DNA of 64,000 nt from Bacteroidales bacterium (GCA_015061005.1 SUXJ01000012.1:23600-87599), one strand, 5' to 3'. Counted from the first letter of the stretch, positions 1 through 10,502 are shown. A program made the numbers and translations. The notes: generated by a model not told the origin, from the sequence alone.

Positions 1-1328
1 AGGGTTTGCCCTCCATCGGTTGAGCGATAGAGTTGAATTATGCCCACCAACAAGTGCTCGGGATTAGTTGCCGATGCTGTGCAAACCAAGTCATAGTAAC
101 CTTGTCCACCGTTTTTGTCAACATATTCCATTTGCTCAACTGGATCGGTCACTGAGAAAGTGCTACCGCCATCCGTGCTTTTATACAACAACGGAGGTCC
201 GCTGAAGTAAAGTGGTCCGGGCTGAGACAGAGAATTTCTGCGACACGCCCACAGATAAACGTAGTCTGCTCCCGTCGGTGCCTCACTCAGCCCTATTCGC
301 GCGCTGATTAGCGGCTGCCCGTCGAGTTGCAATTGCGACCAAGATGCACCACCGTCTGTGCTTTTAAACAATTTTACTGTCAAATCTTGCTCGATGGCTA
401 CATAACAAACATTCGGATTTTGAACAGAGAATTTCAGGTCAAACACCATACCGCCAAGCATCCGCTGCCATGTCTGTCCGCCATCAGTACTGCGCCACAA
501 TTGAGCACGATCACCGGCAAGAATTATTTGGTCATCGCCGGGGTGAAACTGCGCCACACTTGTGCGAGCATACGTAGTTTTGGCCGGAGTGATGTTTCGC
601 CATGACTCACCGGCATCATCGCTCACCCAAAACACTCCTCCCGCACCGGCAAGAACTCTATTACTATTTGAAGAGCTTATATCAATAGTGGTAATTTCTC
701 CTGACATCCACTCGCCGCCATTATTACACGGCTGCCAAGATTCACCCTTATCTGTTGAGCGAAAAATCAAGCCGGTTTCTGAACCGCAATAGAGCACATT
801 CGGATTGGAACGCGAAGCCTTAAATCGTTGAATATTGGCTTGTGCCGGCGATTCTTTTTTATGGAGATAGTCATAAGTGACAATAGGAGAAATCACATGC
901 CACGGAGCGGGTTCTCCTTCTGCAACGTTACGACATTTGTCAGCTCTTGCAGCCTTCACTTCGCGATTAATTCGCTGCATATCGGCATGATAATCGGTAG
1001 CCGGAGGCAATTTTATTTTACCGTCGACTTGCACAAATGGCAGATATGCCTGTTGAAATCGGCGAAAGTGATTCACTACTTGCTTGGTGTCACGCGACTT
1101 ATGACGTGCCCCCGGAGTGTTTTTTAAATACACATTAAAACTATCAACCATGGCATTATAGTCCAACCCGTGAGGCGACACAAGTTGCGCCATCCAAACC
1201 GGAGAACCTGCGGGCAGATAATTCAGTTTATAGGGCGTAAATAGTGTGTCACTCTGTACTGTCGCATCGACAGTCATGGCAACGACAGAAAGGCATATTG
1301 CAGTTATTAGTTTTTTGATTGTATTCAT
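1..1328 (-). CDS. Secreted BNR/sortilin-like repeat protein, C-terminus beyond window (partial)
   Basis: The reading frame is open from an ATG at 1326-1328 to the window edge, so 442 N-terminal residues are visible. It begins with a signal peptide (MNTIKKLITAICLSVVAMTV). From about residue 175 it has repeated stretches of the type FRSTDKGESWQP, WVSDDAGESWRN, WRSTDGGQTWQR, FKSTDGGASWSQ and YKSTDGGSTF, the Asp-box (BNR) repeats of beta-propeller folds such as sortilin/VPS10 and sialidases. It is a paralogue of the gene directly upstream (1341-4346): both share the N-terminal layout and the phrase LYCG(S/T)E(T/S)G. Only 12 nt separate the two, so they are probably co-transcribed. The full protein probably ends in a T9SS sorting domain, but that lies outside the window. 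Substrate or ligand is unknown. Confidence 0.85.
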   Translation of the reverse strand, partial: MNTIKKLITAICLSVVAMTVDATVQSDTLFTPYKLNYLPAGSPVWMAQLVSPHGLDYNAMVDSFNVYLKNTPGARHKSRDTKQVVNHFRRFQQAYLPFVQVDGKIKLPPATDYHADMQRINREVKAARADKCRNVAEGEPAPWHVISPIVTYDYLHKKESPAQANIQRFKASRSNPNVLYCGSETGLIFRSTDKGESWQPCNNGGEWMSGEITTIDISSSNSNRVLAGAGGVFWVSDDAGESWRNITPAKTTYARTSVAQFHPGDDQIILAGDRAQLWRSTDGGQTWQRMLGGMVFDLKFSVQNPNVCYVAIEQDLTVKLFKSTDGGASWSQLQLDGQPLISARIGLSEAPTGADYVYLWACRRNSLSQPGPLYFSGPPLLYKSTDGGSTFSVTDPVEQMEYVDKNGGQGYYDLVCTASATNPEHLLVGIIQLYRSTDGGQT

Positions 1329-1340
1329 TAGAGAAATTTT

Positions 1341-4300
1341 TTATTTAATTACGAATTGTCCGAAATATTTTCGTGTAGCATCATTGATTGAATATACATA
1401 AACCCCGGTCGGGAGATTTAAAGGAACGGAGACAATATCAAGACGATTCTGAAGTGTGACTTGATGCAAAAGCCGTCCTTTCATGTCATGAATCGAAATA
1501 ACCGCTCCAATGTCAAGACCCGAGGCAATGAATGCAGCGGATTCGCCACGCGATAGAACGGCTTTTTTCATACCTACTTCAAGAACCTCAACGTCTTCAA
1601 TCTCAGAAGCCCCACCGATAGTTATCATCTTTTTAATTGTCCGAGAAGATGTGCCTGACGGCGTTGTTACGGTCAGAGTGACATCATATTCACCCGGATT
1701 TCCGAAAACCACTCTCGGATTACGCACGGAAGCATCGCTAACATACATCGGTTGCGGCGAGAAAGTCCATTTCCACCGAGTATTTTCGTCTTGACGAACA
1801 ATACTGTAGCTATCAAATTGCACCTCCTTTTGTGGATTGGCAGTCAAATCTCCGCTTCCGAGATTCAACGCCATGGGCTGAGCTACGGGAGTGAACTCCT
1901 GATGGTAAAGAGGAGCCTCCCAAAGCCCCTGATTGGTGGCCATACGCAGAACTGCGCCTTTATAAAAAGGAACCACTTTCGATATTCTCGCTCCGGGATT
2001 CAAGCCGGCGGAATAGTCGATAAATTCGGTCATTGAATTGTCGCGGAAATACACGTTTGCGCCATCATAGCTCGTCACGTAGCAACTACCGTGCTCATCG
2101 CCAACAAGGATAATATAATGGACCCTGATATCTGAAAGATTTGCCAAATCAAATTGTGACCAACTCAAGCCTCCGTCAAAACTTTCGCTTACAGCACCAT
2201 ATTTATCATTACATATCACCAAGACGTGGTCTTCATCATTGGGGTCGATTACCACACGAGTGAAGTGAATATAATCATCTGTAATAGGAAATGGCTGAGT
2301 AACTTCAGTGAATGACAAGCCGCCATCATCTGACCGCCACACATTCCATGCTCCGGAAATATACATTCGCTCCGGATTTGATCGAGCAAAATCATAGCTG
2401 TAAAAGTCCTCGCCTTCGCTGTCAAAGACTTTGCTGAACGAAGCTCCTTCATCGAATGAGAGATAGCCGCCCCACGTATCGGTCATATCTTGCAGGAACA
2501 CCTTTAGGGCGTAACGAGGGTCAGTGGCAATTTCACCATTTATGCGTAGCACTTCGAGTGGCTTCTTGTCGGAAAACCATGTCCAAACATCACTCTCAAT
2601 CGTGCCGTCAATTTCACGAGGCATTATGCGAGTCATCGCATCGGTGAAATAGACTTTCCACGGATTACTTTTCATGACATAGCCGGTGGCGATTTCAACA
2701 CCGCCGACATGGACGGATTTACCTTCGCCATAAGATGCTGCATGAACCACATCGCCGTTGTGCCACCTGCCGGCAGCCATCACGTCTTCATTCCAGCCCA
2801 CGCCCAAGCCTTGATAGTCCGATGCATAAACTCCGTCATGGCGATCTTCGCCTTTTGTTTCAAAGAAATCGGAAGAATATTTAATGCCGCCGTCATTACA
2901 TATCCAAGTGTCACCGCAGGGGTGCACGGCAATGTCTTGAATATCGCAATGCATCCAATCGCTGCGTTGATAACCACCAATGCCGTGGTCACGATAGTTA
3001 CAGATACCCTCATTTGTGGAGCGATAAAGTGAAGTAAGTCCGAAAAGTACATGAGCCGGATTCTGAGCTGATGCACCTATCATCATATCGAAATACCCTT
3101 GACCTCCGGCGGCATCCATTATCGGCGAAAAGGTTACATCCCAATATTTACCGCCGACATCGGTTTGATTTACCCAAGTAGCTCCCGCATCTTTCGACAT
3201 TAAGATATAAGGAGTCCCTTTTCCACCTTTCGGTCCGGCATCGGAGCCATAAGGGTCTGACGTCACCAAGGCATAGACATAATCCTCGCCATCGGGTGCC
3301 TGACTGACAGCCAAACGACCGCAAATCACTCGGCTGACAGGCAATTCCGCTTTTTGCCAAGTAAACCCACCATCGATTGACTTATAAATATCTGCCCACA
3401 CCCCGAGTTCTCGTCTGACGAGGTAGATACAATCGGGATCTCCGGGTTTGAGTTCGTGGTCAAAACACGTTCCCGATAGGGAACACATAAATGATTCTCC
3501 GGATTCGAAAGATATATAAAAGCCACCGCCGTTATTATCGTCGTCGCCACCTCCGGCTGCTACCGTGACAATTCGAGGGTCATTGGGATTAATGCGAATC
3601 GAATTTGCTCTATATGTGATTCCGGGGCAACGAGTCCACGAGTCGCCTCCGTCGGTGGTTTTCCAAAGCCAAGGTCCGCCACCGACATAAACTGTGTTCT
3701 TATCAACAGGGTCAATGGCTATGCTATAAATCGACCCCCCGAAATTATGTTGTGGTGCGCAAGGTTGCCAAGTCTGACCATGGTCTGTCGTTTTAAACAC
3801 CACTCCGGATTCCGTGCCGCAATAGAGAGTATTTTTATCCGACAGACTCACGGCAATACGAAAGACGCATACTTGATGATCTTTTCGCTTAACCGCTCCA
3901 CCAACGTTTTCATAGGTTTCATTCGGTCCGATGTTTCGCCAAATCGGGCTGCCGGTCAGACTGCGTTCGCGCACATGGCGATTCATCGAGTCCACTTTAA
4001 GCGCATAATCCTCAACAGACGGCAATCGAATTGAACCATCGGGGGCAACGTAATCGCGATAAGCCGCCATCCACCTGCGATAGAAATTAACAGCCGGTTT
4101 ATTCTCAATCGTTTTCACTCGTGCATCAACGTCGCCGGCAATCCACTGACGATACTTTCGCTGCATTTCATAAAAATTAACACCTGCCGGATCTTTCGCA
4201 ATGTCATCGAGCCATTGGGGAGCATCATGAGGCAACGGTTCCGACAAATATGGGTCATATAGTTGCCCTGAAGATTTCGCGGCGGCAGAGCCAACGCCTG

Positions 4301-4346
4301 CGCATAGTGCTAAAAATGAGAAGAGTAGGAGTTTACGCTTTGTCAT
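1341..4346 (-). CDS. T9SS-secreted BNR/sortilin-like beta-propeller protein with PKD and sorting domain
   Basis: A 1001-residue secreted protein. I chose the ATG at 4344-4346 because MTKRKLLLFSFLALCAGVGSA is then a clean signal peptide; an in-frame start 17 codons upstream would bury it. Residues about 165-745 carry many Asp-box (BNR) repeats (FKTTDHGQTW, WKTTDGGDSW, YKSIDGGFTW, WRSDDGGLSF), expected to form beta-propellers as in VPS10/sortilin or glycosidase-like exo-proteins. A PKD-like Ig domain follows at about 845-930 (NPGEYDVTLTV). The last 70 residues are a T9SS type A sorting domain (VISIHDMKGRLL ... LPTGVYVYSI ... FGQFVIK), so the protein should cross the outer membrane by T9SS and be surface-anchored or released. 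It lies 12 nt upstream of a truncated paralogue and is divergent from the T9SS protein at 4574. No catalytic motif was recognised; adhesion or glycan binding is a guess. Confidence 0.88.
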   Translation of the reverse strand: MTKRKLLLFSFLALCAGVGSAAAKSSGQLYDPYLSEPLPHDAPQWLDDIAKDPAGVNFYEMQRKYRQWIAGDVDARVKTIENKPAVNFYRRWMAAYRDYVAPDGSIRLPSVEDYALKVDSMNRHVRERSLTGSPIWRNIGPNETYENVGGAVKRKDHQVCVFRIAVSLSDKNTLYCGTESGVVFKTTDHGQTWQPCAPQHNFGGSIYSIAIDPVDKNTVYVGGGPWLWKTTDGGDSWTRCPGITYRANSIRINPNDPRIVTVAAGGGDDDNNGGGFYISFESGESFMCSLSGTCFDHELKPGDPDCIYLVRRELGVWADIYKSIDGGFTWQKAELPVSRVICGRLAVSQAPDGEDYVYALVTSDPYGSDAGPKGGKGTPYILMSKDAGATWVNQTDVGGKYWDVTFSPIMDAAGGQGYFDMMIGASAQNPAHVLFGLTSLYRSTNEGICNYRDHGIGGYQRSDWMHCDIQDIAVHPCGDTWICNDGGIKYSSDFFETKGEDRHDGVYASDYQGLGVGWNEDVMAAGRWHNGDVVHAASYGEGKSVHVGGVEIATGYVMKSNPWKVYFTDAMTRIMPREIDGTIESDVWTWFSDKKPLEVLRINGEIATDPRYALKVFLQDMTDTWGGYLSFDEGASFSKVFDSEGEDFYSYDFARSNPERMYISGAWNVWRSDDGGLSFTEVTQPFPITDDYIHFTRVVIDPNDEDHVLVICNDKYGAVSESFDGGLSWSQFDLANLSDIRVHYIILVGDEHGSCYVTSYDGANVYFRDNSMTEFIDYSAGLNPGARISKVVPFYKGAVLRMATNQGLWEAPLYHQEFTPVAQPMALNLGSGDLTANPQKEVQFDSYSIVRQDENTRWKWTFSPQPMYVSDASVRNPRVVFGNPGEYDVTLTVTTPSGTSSRTIKKMITIGGASEIEDVEVLEVGMKKAVLSRGESAAFIASGLDIGAVISIHDMKGRLLHQVTLQNRLDIVSVPLNLPTGVYVYSINDATRKYFGQFVIK

Positions 4347-4446
4347 GAGAGGTAATGATAAAGTATTTTGTGAGTCCAAAAATACCAATTTTGTCACCTT
4401 TCCAGCAAAATATTTATATAAAATAAGTTAAAACAATTCGAGCAAT

Positions 4447-4478
4447 ATTGCTACTTTGCTCAATGCGTATTAACTTTG
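4447..4478 (+). promoter_or_regulatory. Bacteroidetes-type promoter for the 4574 gene
   Basis: ATTG at 4447-4450, a 20-nt spacer and TAACTTTG at 4471-4478 fit the Bacteroidetes -33/-7 consensus (TTTG, 19-21 nt, TAnnTTTG). The predicted transcript would start near 4485 and carry a leader of about 90 nt. Confidence 0.6.
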
Positions 4479-4573
4479 CGAAAACATTATAAAAATTGAC
4501 AAAAAGCCAACCAAGAAGAAACCGAACTCGATTCTTGAATTTGGCAAACCAATGAGTTCACATTTTAAGTCAA

Positions 4574-7558
4574 ATGAAGAAAATTTTTACATCGTTGACT
4601 ATGCTGTGTGCAGGCTGCATTATCGCCCTGGCACAAAGTCTGTACACGACGGATTTCCTCACGGAAGAAGACTTCAACGCATGGACCGTTATCGATGCTA
4701 ACGAAGACGGCGCAACGTGGAAGTTTGACAGTGGAACAAGTCCTTCGTTCGTATTTTACACTTACAGCGGAACCAATGCGGCTGATGACTGGTTTATCTC
4801 GCCGGCCATTACCCCGACAGAAACGGGAACGGTTGTGATCCGATTCAAGGTAAAAGGCAGTTCCTATGGCGAAAAGCTGCAGTTATTCAGCAGCAAAGAT
4901 GCCGGCATCGAAAACATGACCGCGATAAGCGAAGTGCTGATGCTTGATGACACCGAAACAACGCATATATACATGACCGGAGTGACCGCCAACGAACCTT
5001 TTCATTTAGGGTTCAAGGCTTGCAGCGATGCCGACAAATGGCGTCTTTACCTATGCAATGTCAACGTTGCAGCCGTGAACAACCCGGTTGACTTATCTGT
5101 AACCGAGGTCACTGCTCCGGCAAGCGGTTTCGATCTTGGCAACGAAAGCGTTACTATCAAGGTGAAGAACGTCGGTCAGGCTCCCGTTGAGTCATTTGAC
5201 GTTTCTTATTCAATCGATGATACGACAGTCTCCACCGAGACCATAAACCAAGCCCTTGCTGTCGGCGAAGAACTCGAATACACCTTCAGCGCACTCGCCG
5301 ATTTGTCGAGTCCGCGCCACCGCTACACTATAAAGGCATGGACCACGCACGCTGATGACATAAACCCCGACAATAACACGGCGCAGCTTGAGGTACTCCA
5401 TAAAGCGCCGGCTTCGGTGCCATACTACATGGGATTCGAGGAATCAGAATACACTGACGGCATCACCTTCTTTAACCTCAACGAAGACGATGGAAACTGG
5501 GACCTCTATTCAGACCCTTGGTGGAGCCTCGCTCATACCGGCGACTTCTGCTTGGCATATAACTATAACAGGAACAATTCCGGCAATGACTGGGCAATCT
5601 TGGAACCCATCACCATTAGCGAACCCGGATACTATGCCTTGAAGTTCTGGTACTCCGGCGACGACACTCACCCTGAAAAACTTGGTGTTTATTATGGTAA
5701 TGAAGGCTCTCCCGAAGCCATGACCAACAAAATTGTAGAATACGCTCCGTTTGCTCGCAGCGCCTACGAAGAGTCAATCAGCATCATCCACTTTGACCAA
5801 CCGCAAACCATTTTTATCGGATTCTACGCTTTTAGCGACAAAGACGAAAACTGGCTTTGCGTTGACGATGTGAGTCTGGAAAAGATAGAAAGTGACGACG
5901 TGGACCTCGGAGTTATCGACATAGACTTCCCCGAAGAATATGTGCGCAACGGCTCGTCCAAGAGTATCAGCTTCCACGTTCGCAACTTTGGCATTACCGA
6001 CACAAGCTGCACGTGCAAAGTGAAGATAAACGAAACGGTAATCGTTGAACAAGAAGTGACAATTGCAGCTCAAGACATTGTTAATTATAGCATTGTCGAC
6101 CAATTGGCATCTCTTGCAGAGGGCACTTATACCCTATCCGTTGAATTGGTAAACTCTGAAGACCAAGCGCAAGCAAACAACGTGATGACCAAAGAGTTCA
6201 AAGTATTGGGCACTCCGTCCAAGCGTTGGGACTTTGAAGACGGCTCATTGCCGGCCGATTTCACCTTCCGAGTTGACGACACAGGCACGGTCAATCCGTC
6301 AGCAGGCAGCGAATTTAACGAATACGGCTGGGGCATTTTCAATATTCAGGAACATGCCGAGTTCGGCGAACACATGCTTGCCGGCACTTCATGGCTCGAC
6401 GGCACCGAGAAGGCCGACCGTTGGGTTATACTCCCCGCAGTTAAAGTCAAAGAAGAAGCATATTTGGTTTGGGACGTAGCATCGTTTAACCCCAACTACC
6501 TTGAGTCATACTCCGTAATGATTGCGACACATGATGGCGAAGAATATTTCTATACCGAAGGAGAATATTATGCAGAGTCTGCCTCTTTCAAGACTCGCGG
6601 CCTCAATTTGAGCGCATTTGCCGGTAACAACGTCTATATTGCATTCAGATTGCGTTCAAAGAATTGCGAACACCTGATTCTCGATAATATTGAATTATAC
6701 GGCGTTGACACTGCTGAAGTTCTTAACGTGACCGCGGTTTCAGACCCTGCAGAAGGTATGGTTGAGAAGCTTGACTCCTTCACCGTGACATTTGAAAACA
6801 TTGAAAGCATTGCACTTTCAAGCTACATATTCTATCAGCCATACATTGCCCAAGTTGCGGAAGACGGCAGCCGAACCCATTTTGCCTCTGCAACAATGAC
6901 TACGGTAGAAGGCCAACCGACTCAACTCAGCATCACGATTACCAACGGCGAGATTACAGAGCCCGGCAAGTATGCCCTTGTAATCCCACGCAAAGATTTG
7001 ATCTTCAATGGCAGCACAAATACATTTATTACCGCCAAAGAATTTGTATTGCACTACGAAATAGCGGAACCGGAGCCCCAATATACCGTCACGGTTACTC
7101 CTACGGCAGAAGAGGGCATCGTATTGGAAACTCTCTCAGAGTTTACCGTAACATTTGAAGGTGTGACTAACGTTGAGTTCAACTCGGAAATGAGTCAGGG
7201 CTATGTGGTTCGCCTTAATGATGAAGGAGAAACAGCTGAAGAGTTTGCTGCAACCGCCGCAAAGATTTCAGAAGTGGCATACACGCTGACTCTGACTACA
7301 GCACCAACTCAATCAGGCACGTATCGTTTGGTAATTCCTGCCGGAGCAGTCACAGTGACCGATACCGCAGGGGTAAGCGGACACAACAAGGAGTTCACCG
7401 CCGATTACAGCGTTGAAACGACGGGCATAAATGAAATCACCATGGATTCAGCCAATACGGTTATTTACAACCTCAACGGCGTGCGTCTCTTCAAAGAAGC
7501 CTCACAATTGCCAAAGGGTATTTATATTATCAATGGCAAAAAGACCATCGTTAGATAA
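4574..7558 (+). CDS. Large T9SS-secreted protein with repeated choice-of-anchor J and CARDB-like modules
   Basis: A 994-residue secreted protein with signal peptide MKKIFTSLTMLCAGCIIALAQ. Three jelly-roll modules of the choice-of-anchor J (cleaved adhesin) type are visible: residues about 22-165 (DFLTEEDFNAWTVID ... DDWFISPAI), about 285-435 (YYMGFEESEYTDGITFF ... DWAILEPI) and about 550-705 (RWDFEDGSLPADFTF ... DRWVILPAV). CARDB-like Ig modules separate them (DLSVTEVTAP ... IKVKNVGQAPV). Two related beta modules follow (EGMVEKLDSFTVTFE and EGIVLETLSEFTVTFE, about 715-945). The last 45 residues are a short T9SS sorting domain (VIYNLNGVRLFKEA ... GIYIINGKKTIVR). Such proteins are exported by T9SS to the cell surface, typically for adhesion or glycan and protein binding; no enzyme motif was recognised. 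A promoter lies upstream and a hairpin terminator follows, so it is probably monocistronic. Confidence 0.88.
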   Translation: MKKIFTSLTMLCAGCIIALAQSLYTTDFLTEEDFNAWTVIDANEDGATWKFDSGTSPSFVFYTYSGTNAADDWFISPAITPTETGTVVIRFKVKGSSYGEKLQLFSSKDAGIENMTAISEVLMLDDTETTHIYMTGVTANEPFHLGFKACSDADKWRLYLCNVNVAAVNNPVDLSVTEVTAPASGFDLGNESVTIKVKNVGQAPVESFDVSYSIDDTTVSTETINQALAVGEELEYTFSALADLSSPRHRYTIKAWTTHADDINPDNNTAQLEVLHKAPASVPYYMGFEESEYTDGITFFNLNEDDGNWDLYSDPWWSLAHTGDFCLAYNYNRNNSGNDWAILEPITISEPGYYALKFWYSGDDTHPEKLGVYYGNEGSPEAMTNKIVEYAPFARSAYEESISIIHFDQPQTIFIGFYAFSDKDENWLCVDDVSLEKIESDDVDLGVIDIDFPEEYVRNGSSKSISFHVRNFGITDTSCTCKVKINETVIVEQEVTIAAQDIVNYSIVDQLASLAEGTYTLSVELVNSEDQAQANNVMTKEFKVLGTPSKRWDFEDGSLPADFTFRVDDTGTVNPSAGSEFNEYGWGIFNIQEHAEFGEHMLAGTSWLDGTEKADRWVILPAVKVKEEAYLVWDVASFNPNYLESYSVMIATHDGEEYFYTEGEYYAESASFKTRGLNLSAFAGNNVYIAFRLRSKNCEHLILDNIELYGVDTAEVLNVTAVSDPAEGMVEKLDSFTVTFENIESIALSSYIFYQPYIAQVAEDGSRTHFASATMTTVEGQPTQLSITITNGEITEPGKYALVIPRKDLIFNGSTNTFITAKEFVLHYEIAEPEPQYTVTVTPTAEEGIVLETLSEFTVTFEGVTNVEFNSEMSQGYVVRLNDEGETAEEFAATAAKISEVAYTLTLTTAPTQSGTYRLVIPAGAVTVTDTAGVSGHNKEFTADYSVETTGINEITMDSANTVIYNLNGVRLFKEASQLPKGIYIINGKKTIVR

Positions 7559-7580
7559 CATTACCCGCAAACCATACTAC

Positions 7581-7617
7581 AGAGAGGGCACTTCGCTATG
7601 AGGTGTCCTCTCTTTAT
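7581..7617 (+). terminator. Rho-independent terminator after the 4574 gene
   Basis: An 11-bp stem (AGAGAGGGCAC pairing with GTGTCCTCTCT, one G-U pair) is followed by TTTATTT, 22 nt after the stop codon. Confidence 0.75.
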
Positions 7618-7630
7618 TTACAAAATTGCG

Positions 7631-7741
7631 TTAATCATCGTCCCACACCCACGACCTCTGAAAATCAGGCAACTGAGCTTTGCCACTCTCCACCTTAGAG
7701 AGCAGGTCTGTGAGATCTCTGTCGTTAGTTGGCGATTTCGG
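7631..7741 (-). pseudogene. Fragment of a DUF262 (GmrSD-like) N-terminus
   Basis: Read on the minus strand, an open frame of about 35 codons ending in a TAA at 7631-7633 gives TNDRDLTDLLSKVESGKAQ followed by LPDFQRSWVWDDD. This closely resembles the start of DUF262/GmrS-N proteins, ParB-like nuclease-fold NTPases that include type IV restriction enzymes, where the motif Q-L-P-D-F-Q-R-x-W-V-W-D opens the domain. There is no ATG at the expected place, the frame stops immediately after the motif, and the rest of the domain is missing because the sequence runs into the terminator of the neighbouring gene. I infer a deletion remnant of a former defence gene. It is short, so chance or a decayed unrelated gene cannot be fully excluded. 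Confidence 0.6.
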
Positions 7742-7839
7742 AAGTAGCCTACAAACTAACGCTTATGTCTTTTGCCAAAGTTGCTTATTTGAAATAATTT
7801 TTTGCAATTTTGTAATTCAAAACAACATATTACTTTCTA

Positions 7840-8133
7840 ATGAGAATAATTGCAGAACGTGCTATTCGTGAATACTACGAAAAAAATCCTCAATCAAAAA
7901 CAGCATTAGAGGATTGGGTAAATATTGTAAAGAAAGCTCAATAGCGTTGTTTTGCCGATATTAAAGCAACATTTAATTCTGTTGACTATGTAGGCAATCA
8001 ACACTATGTTTTCAATATCAAAGGAAACGATTATCGATTGGTAGTTGTTATTAAATTTGTACCTCAATTTGTTCTGATACGATTCATTGGAACCCATAAC
8101 GAATTTGATAAAAATAATTGTTCAACAATATAA
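7840..8133 (+). pseudogene. higB: HigB-family toxin (mRNA interferase), broken by an internal stop
   Basis: From ATG 7840 the frame reads MRIIAERAIREYYEKNPQ and continues to KKAQ, hits TAG at 7942-7944 (codon 35), then resumes in the same frame as RCFADIKATFNSVDYVGNQ, YVFNIKGNDYRLVV and LIRFIGTHNEFDKN to a TAA at 8131-8133. Both halves match the HigB toxin family of type II toxin-antitoxin systems, RelE-fold ribosome-dependent mRNA interferases. The stop sits where the family usually has tryptophan (KKA-x-W), so a single TGG-to-TAG change explains it. No frameshift is needed; everything else looks intact, suggesting recent inactivation. The antitoxin gene follows and is also broken. Unless the TAG is read through, no toxin is made. 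Confidence 0.8.
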
Positions 8134-8329
8134 TAGCGACTTAATGTTGACATTGCCGGAAGACACTCCGGCAGAAGACCCTCGTATGATAGAATTAACT
8201 CTACTTGGCAATTTAGTCGCTGATTATGACGAAGAACATTACCCCATAAGCAAGCCAACACTTGTGGACGTAATGAAACTTCGTATGTATTAAATGGGAT
8301 TAACACAGAAAGCCCTGTCACAGGTTATT
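8087..8329 (+). pseudogene. higA: HigA-family antitoxin remnant, truncated before its DNA-binding domain
   Basis: The frame encodes LPEDTPAEDPRMIELTLLGN followed by LVADYDEEHYPISKPTLVDV and MKLRMY, then stops at TAA 8291-8293. After this stop the same frame gives MGLTQKALSQVI (8294-8329), the first helix of the XRE-type helix-turn-helix that normally follows LRMYE in HigA antitoxins. A GAA-to-TAA change would account for the stop. Beyond 8329 the frame no longer resembles the family, so the rest of the HTH and the C-terminus are lost. The original start is unclear: the frame opens at a TTG (8087) inside higB, with the first ATG at 8144-8146. It overlaps the end of higB, the normal toxin-first order of HigBA modules. 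I judge it non-functional. Confidence 0.75.
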
Positions 8330-8383
8330 AAATCCAGCATGACTATAGTCACACAGAAGAGACGTCTCCAAGTCGCATAGCAA

Positions 8384-8416
8384 AAAGCCTCGGACCGAAT
8401 CCCGGTCCGAGGCTTT
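8384..8416 (-). terminator. groES-groL terminator
   Basis: A perfect 13-bp stem (8384-8396 pairing with 8404-8416) with a 7-nt loop lies 28 nt after the groL stop. A-rich and T-rich flanks on either side could let it work in both directions. Confidence 0.85.
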
Positions 8417-8444
8417 GCAATTTAAATCGTATGGTCTGAATTTT

Positions 8445-10082
<1,638 letters not shown>

Positions 10083-10092
10083 TTATATATGA

Positions 10093-10362
10093 TTAGAGAG
10101 TTGCAAGTACATCGGATTGACGCATGATGAGGATTTTTTCGCCTTCGAGTTCGATTTCTGTTCCGGCATATTTGCCATAGAGAACAACATCGCCTACTTT
10201 CAGCACCATTTCTTCATCTTTAGTACCGTTACCAACGGCAAGGACTTCGCCTTTGAGGGGTTTTTCCTTGGCGCTATCGGGAATGATAATGCCGGCGAGG
10301 GTAACTTCTTCAGCGGGAACGGGCTTAATCACCACGCGGTCCGCAAGGGGTTTGATATTCAT
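10093..10362 (-). CDS. groES: Co-chaperonin GroES (10 kDa subunit)
   Basis: GroES is the heptameric lid of the GroEL chamber. The 89-residue sequence begins [19 protein letters not shown] and contains the mobile loop ([16 protein letters not shown]) and the GEVLAVGNG strand; length is normal. It is the first gene of groES-groL. The leader between the predicted start site and ATG contains four TTTAA repeats and little else. No CIRCE inverted repeat (HrcA operator) is visible, and no TAnnTTTG box. Instead a sigma54-like -24/-12 element lies about 70 nt upstream of the ATG. Confidence 0.97.
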   Translation of the reverse strand: MNIKPLADRVVIKPVPAEEVTLAGIIIPDSAKEKPLKGEVLAVGNGTKDEEMVLKVGDVVLYGKYAGTEIELEGEKILIMRQSDVLATL

Positions 10363-10370
10363 GATTAATA

Positions 10371-10390
10371 TTTAATTTAATTTAATTTAA
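10371..10390. repeat. Pentanucleotide repeat (TTTAA x4) in the groES leader
   Basis: Four perfect tandem TTTAA units lie 8 nt upstream of the groES ATG, followed by degenerate copies to about 10402. They give an unstructured A/T-rich leader around the ribosome binding region. Replication slippage here could alter the spacing; that is inference. Confidence 0.7.
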
Positions 10391-10430
10391 TTGAATTAAT
10401 TTATAGGTTTATTCTCGCAGAATGGAAGAT

Positions 10431-10446
10431 GCACAAAGCGTGCCAA
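10431..10446 (-). promoter_or_regulatory. Sigma54-like -24/-12 promoter upstream of groES
   Basis: On the minus strand the sequence TTGGCACGCTTTGTGC has GG and GC separated by exactly 10 nt and matches the RpoN consensus TGGCACG-N4-TTGC at all but one position. Initiation about 12 nt downstream would give a leader of roughly 55 nt. Upstream, GACTG and CAGTC arms nine nt apart could be an activator site. No competing TAnnTTTG box is present. Confidence 0.5.
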
Positions 10447-10502
10447 TCCGCGAGGACTGCCATTTTGTCAGTCAGATAAACACAAAATCGGGAATTAAAG
10501 TT

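Noticed and set aside
7680..7871. 63-codon plus-strand frame between 4574 gene and higB
   Set aside because: It overlaps the DUF262 fragment on the other strand and the higB start, with no recognisable features.
8330..8380. Possible frameshifted remainder of higA (a short SPSRI-like match in another frame)
   Set aside because: Five residues are too few to support homology; left outside the pseudogene call.
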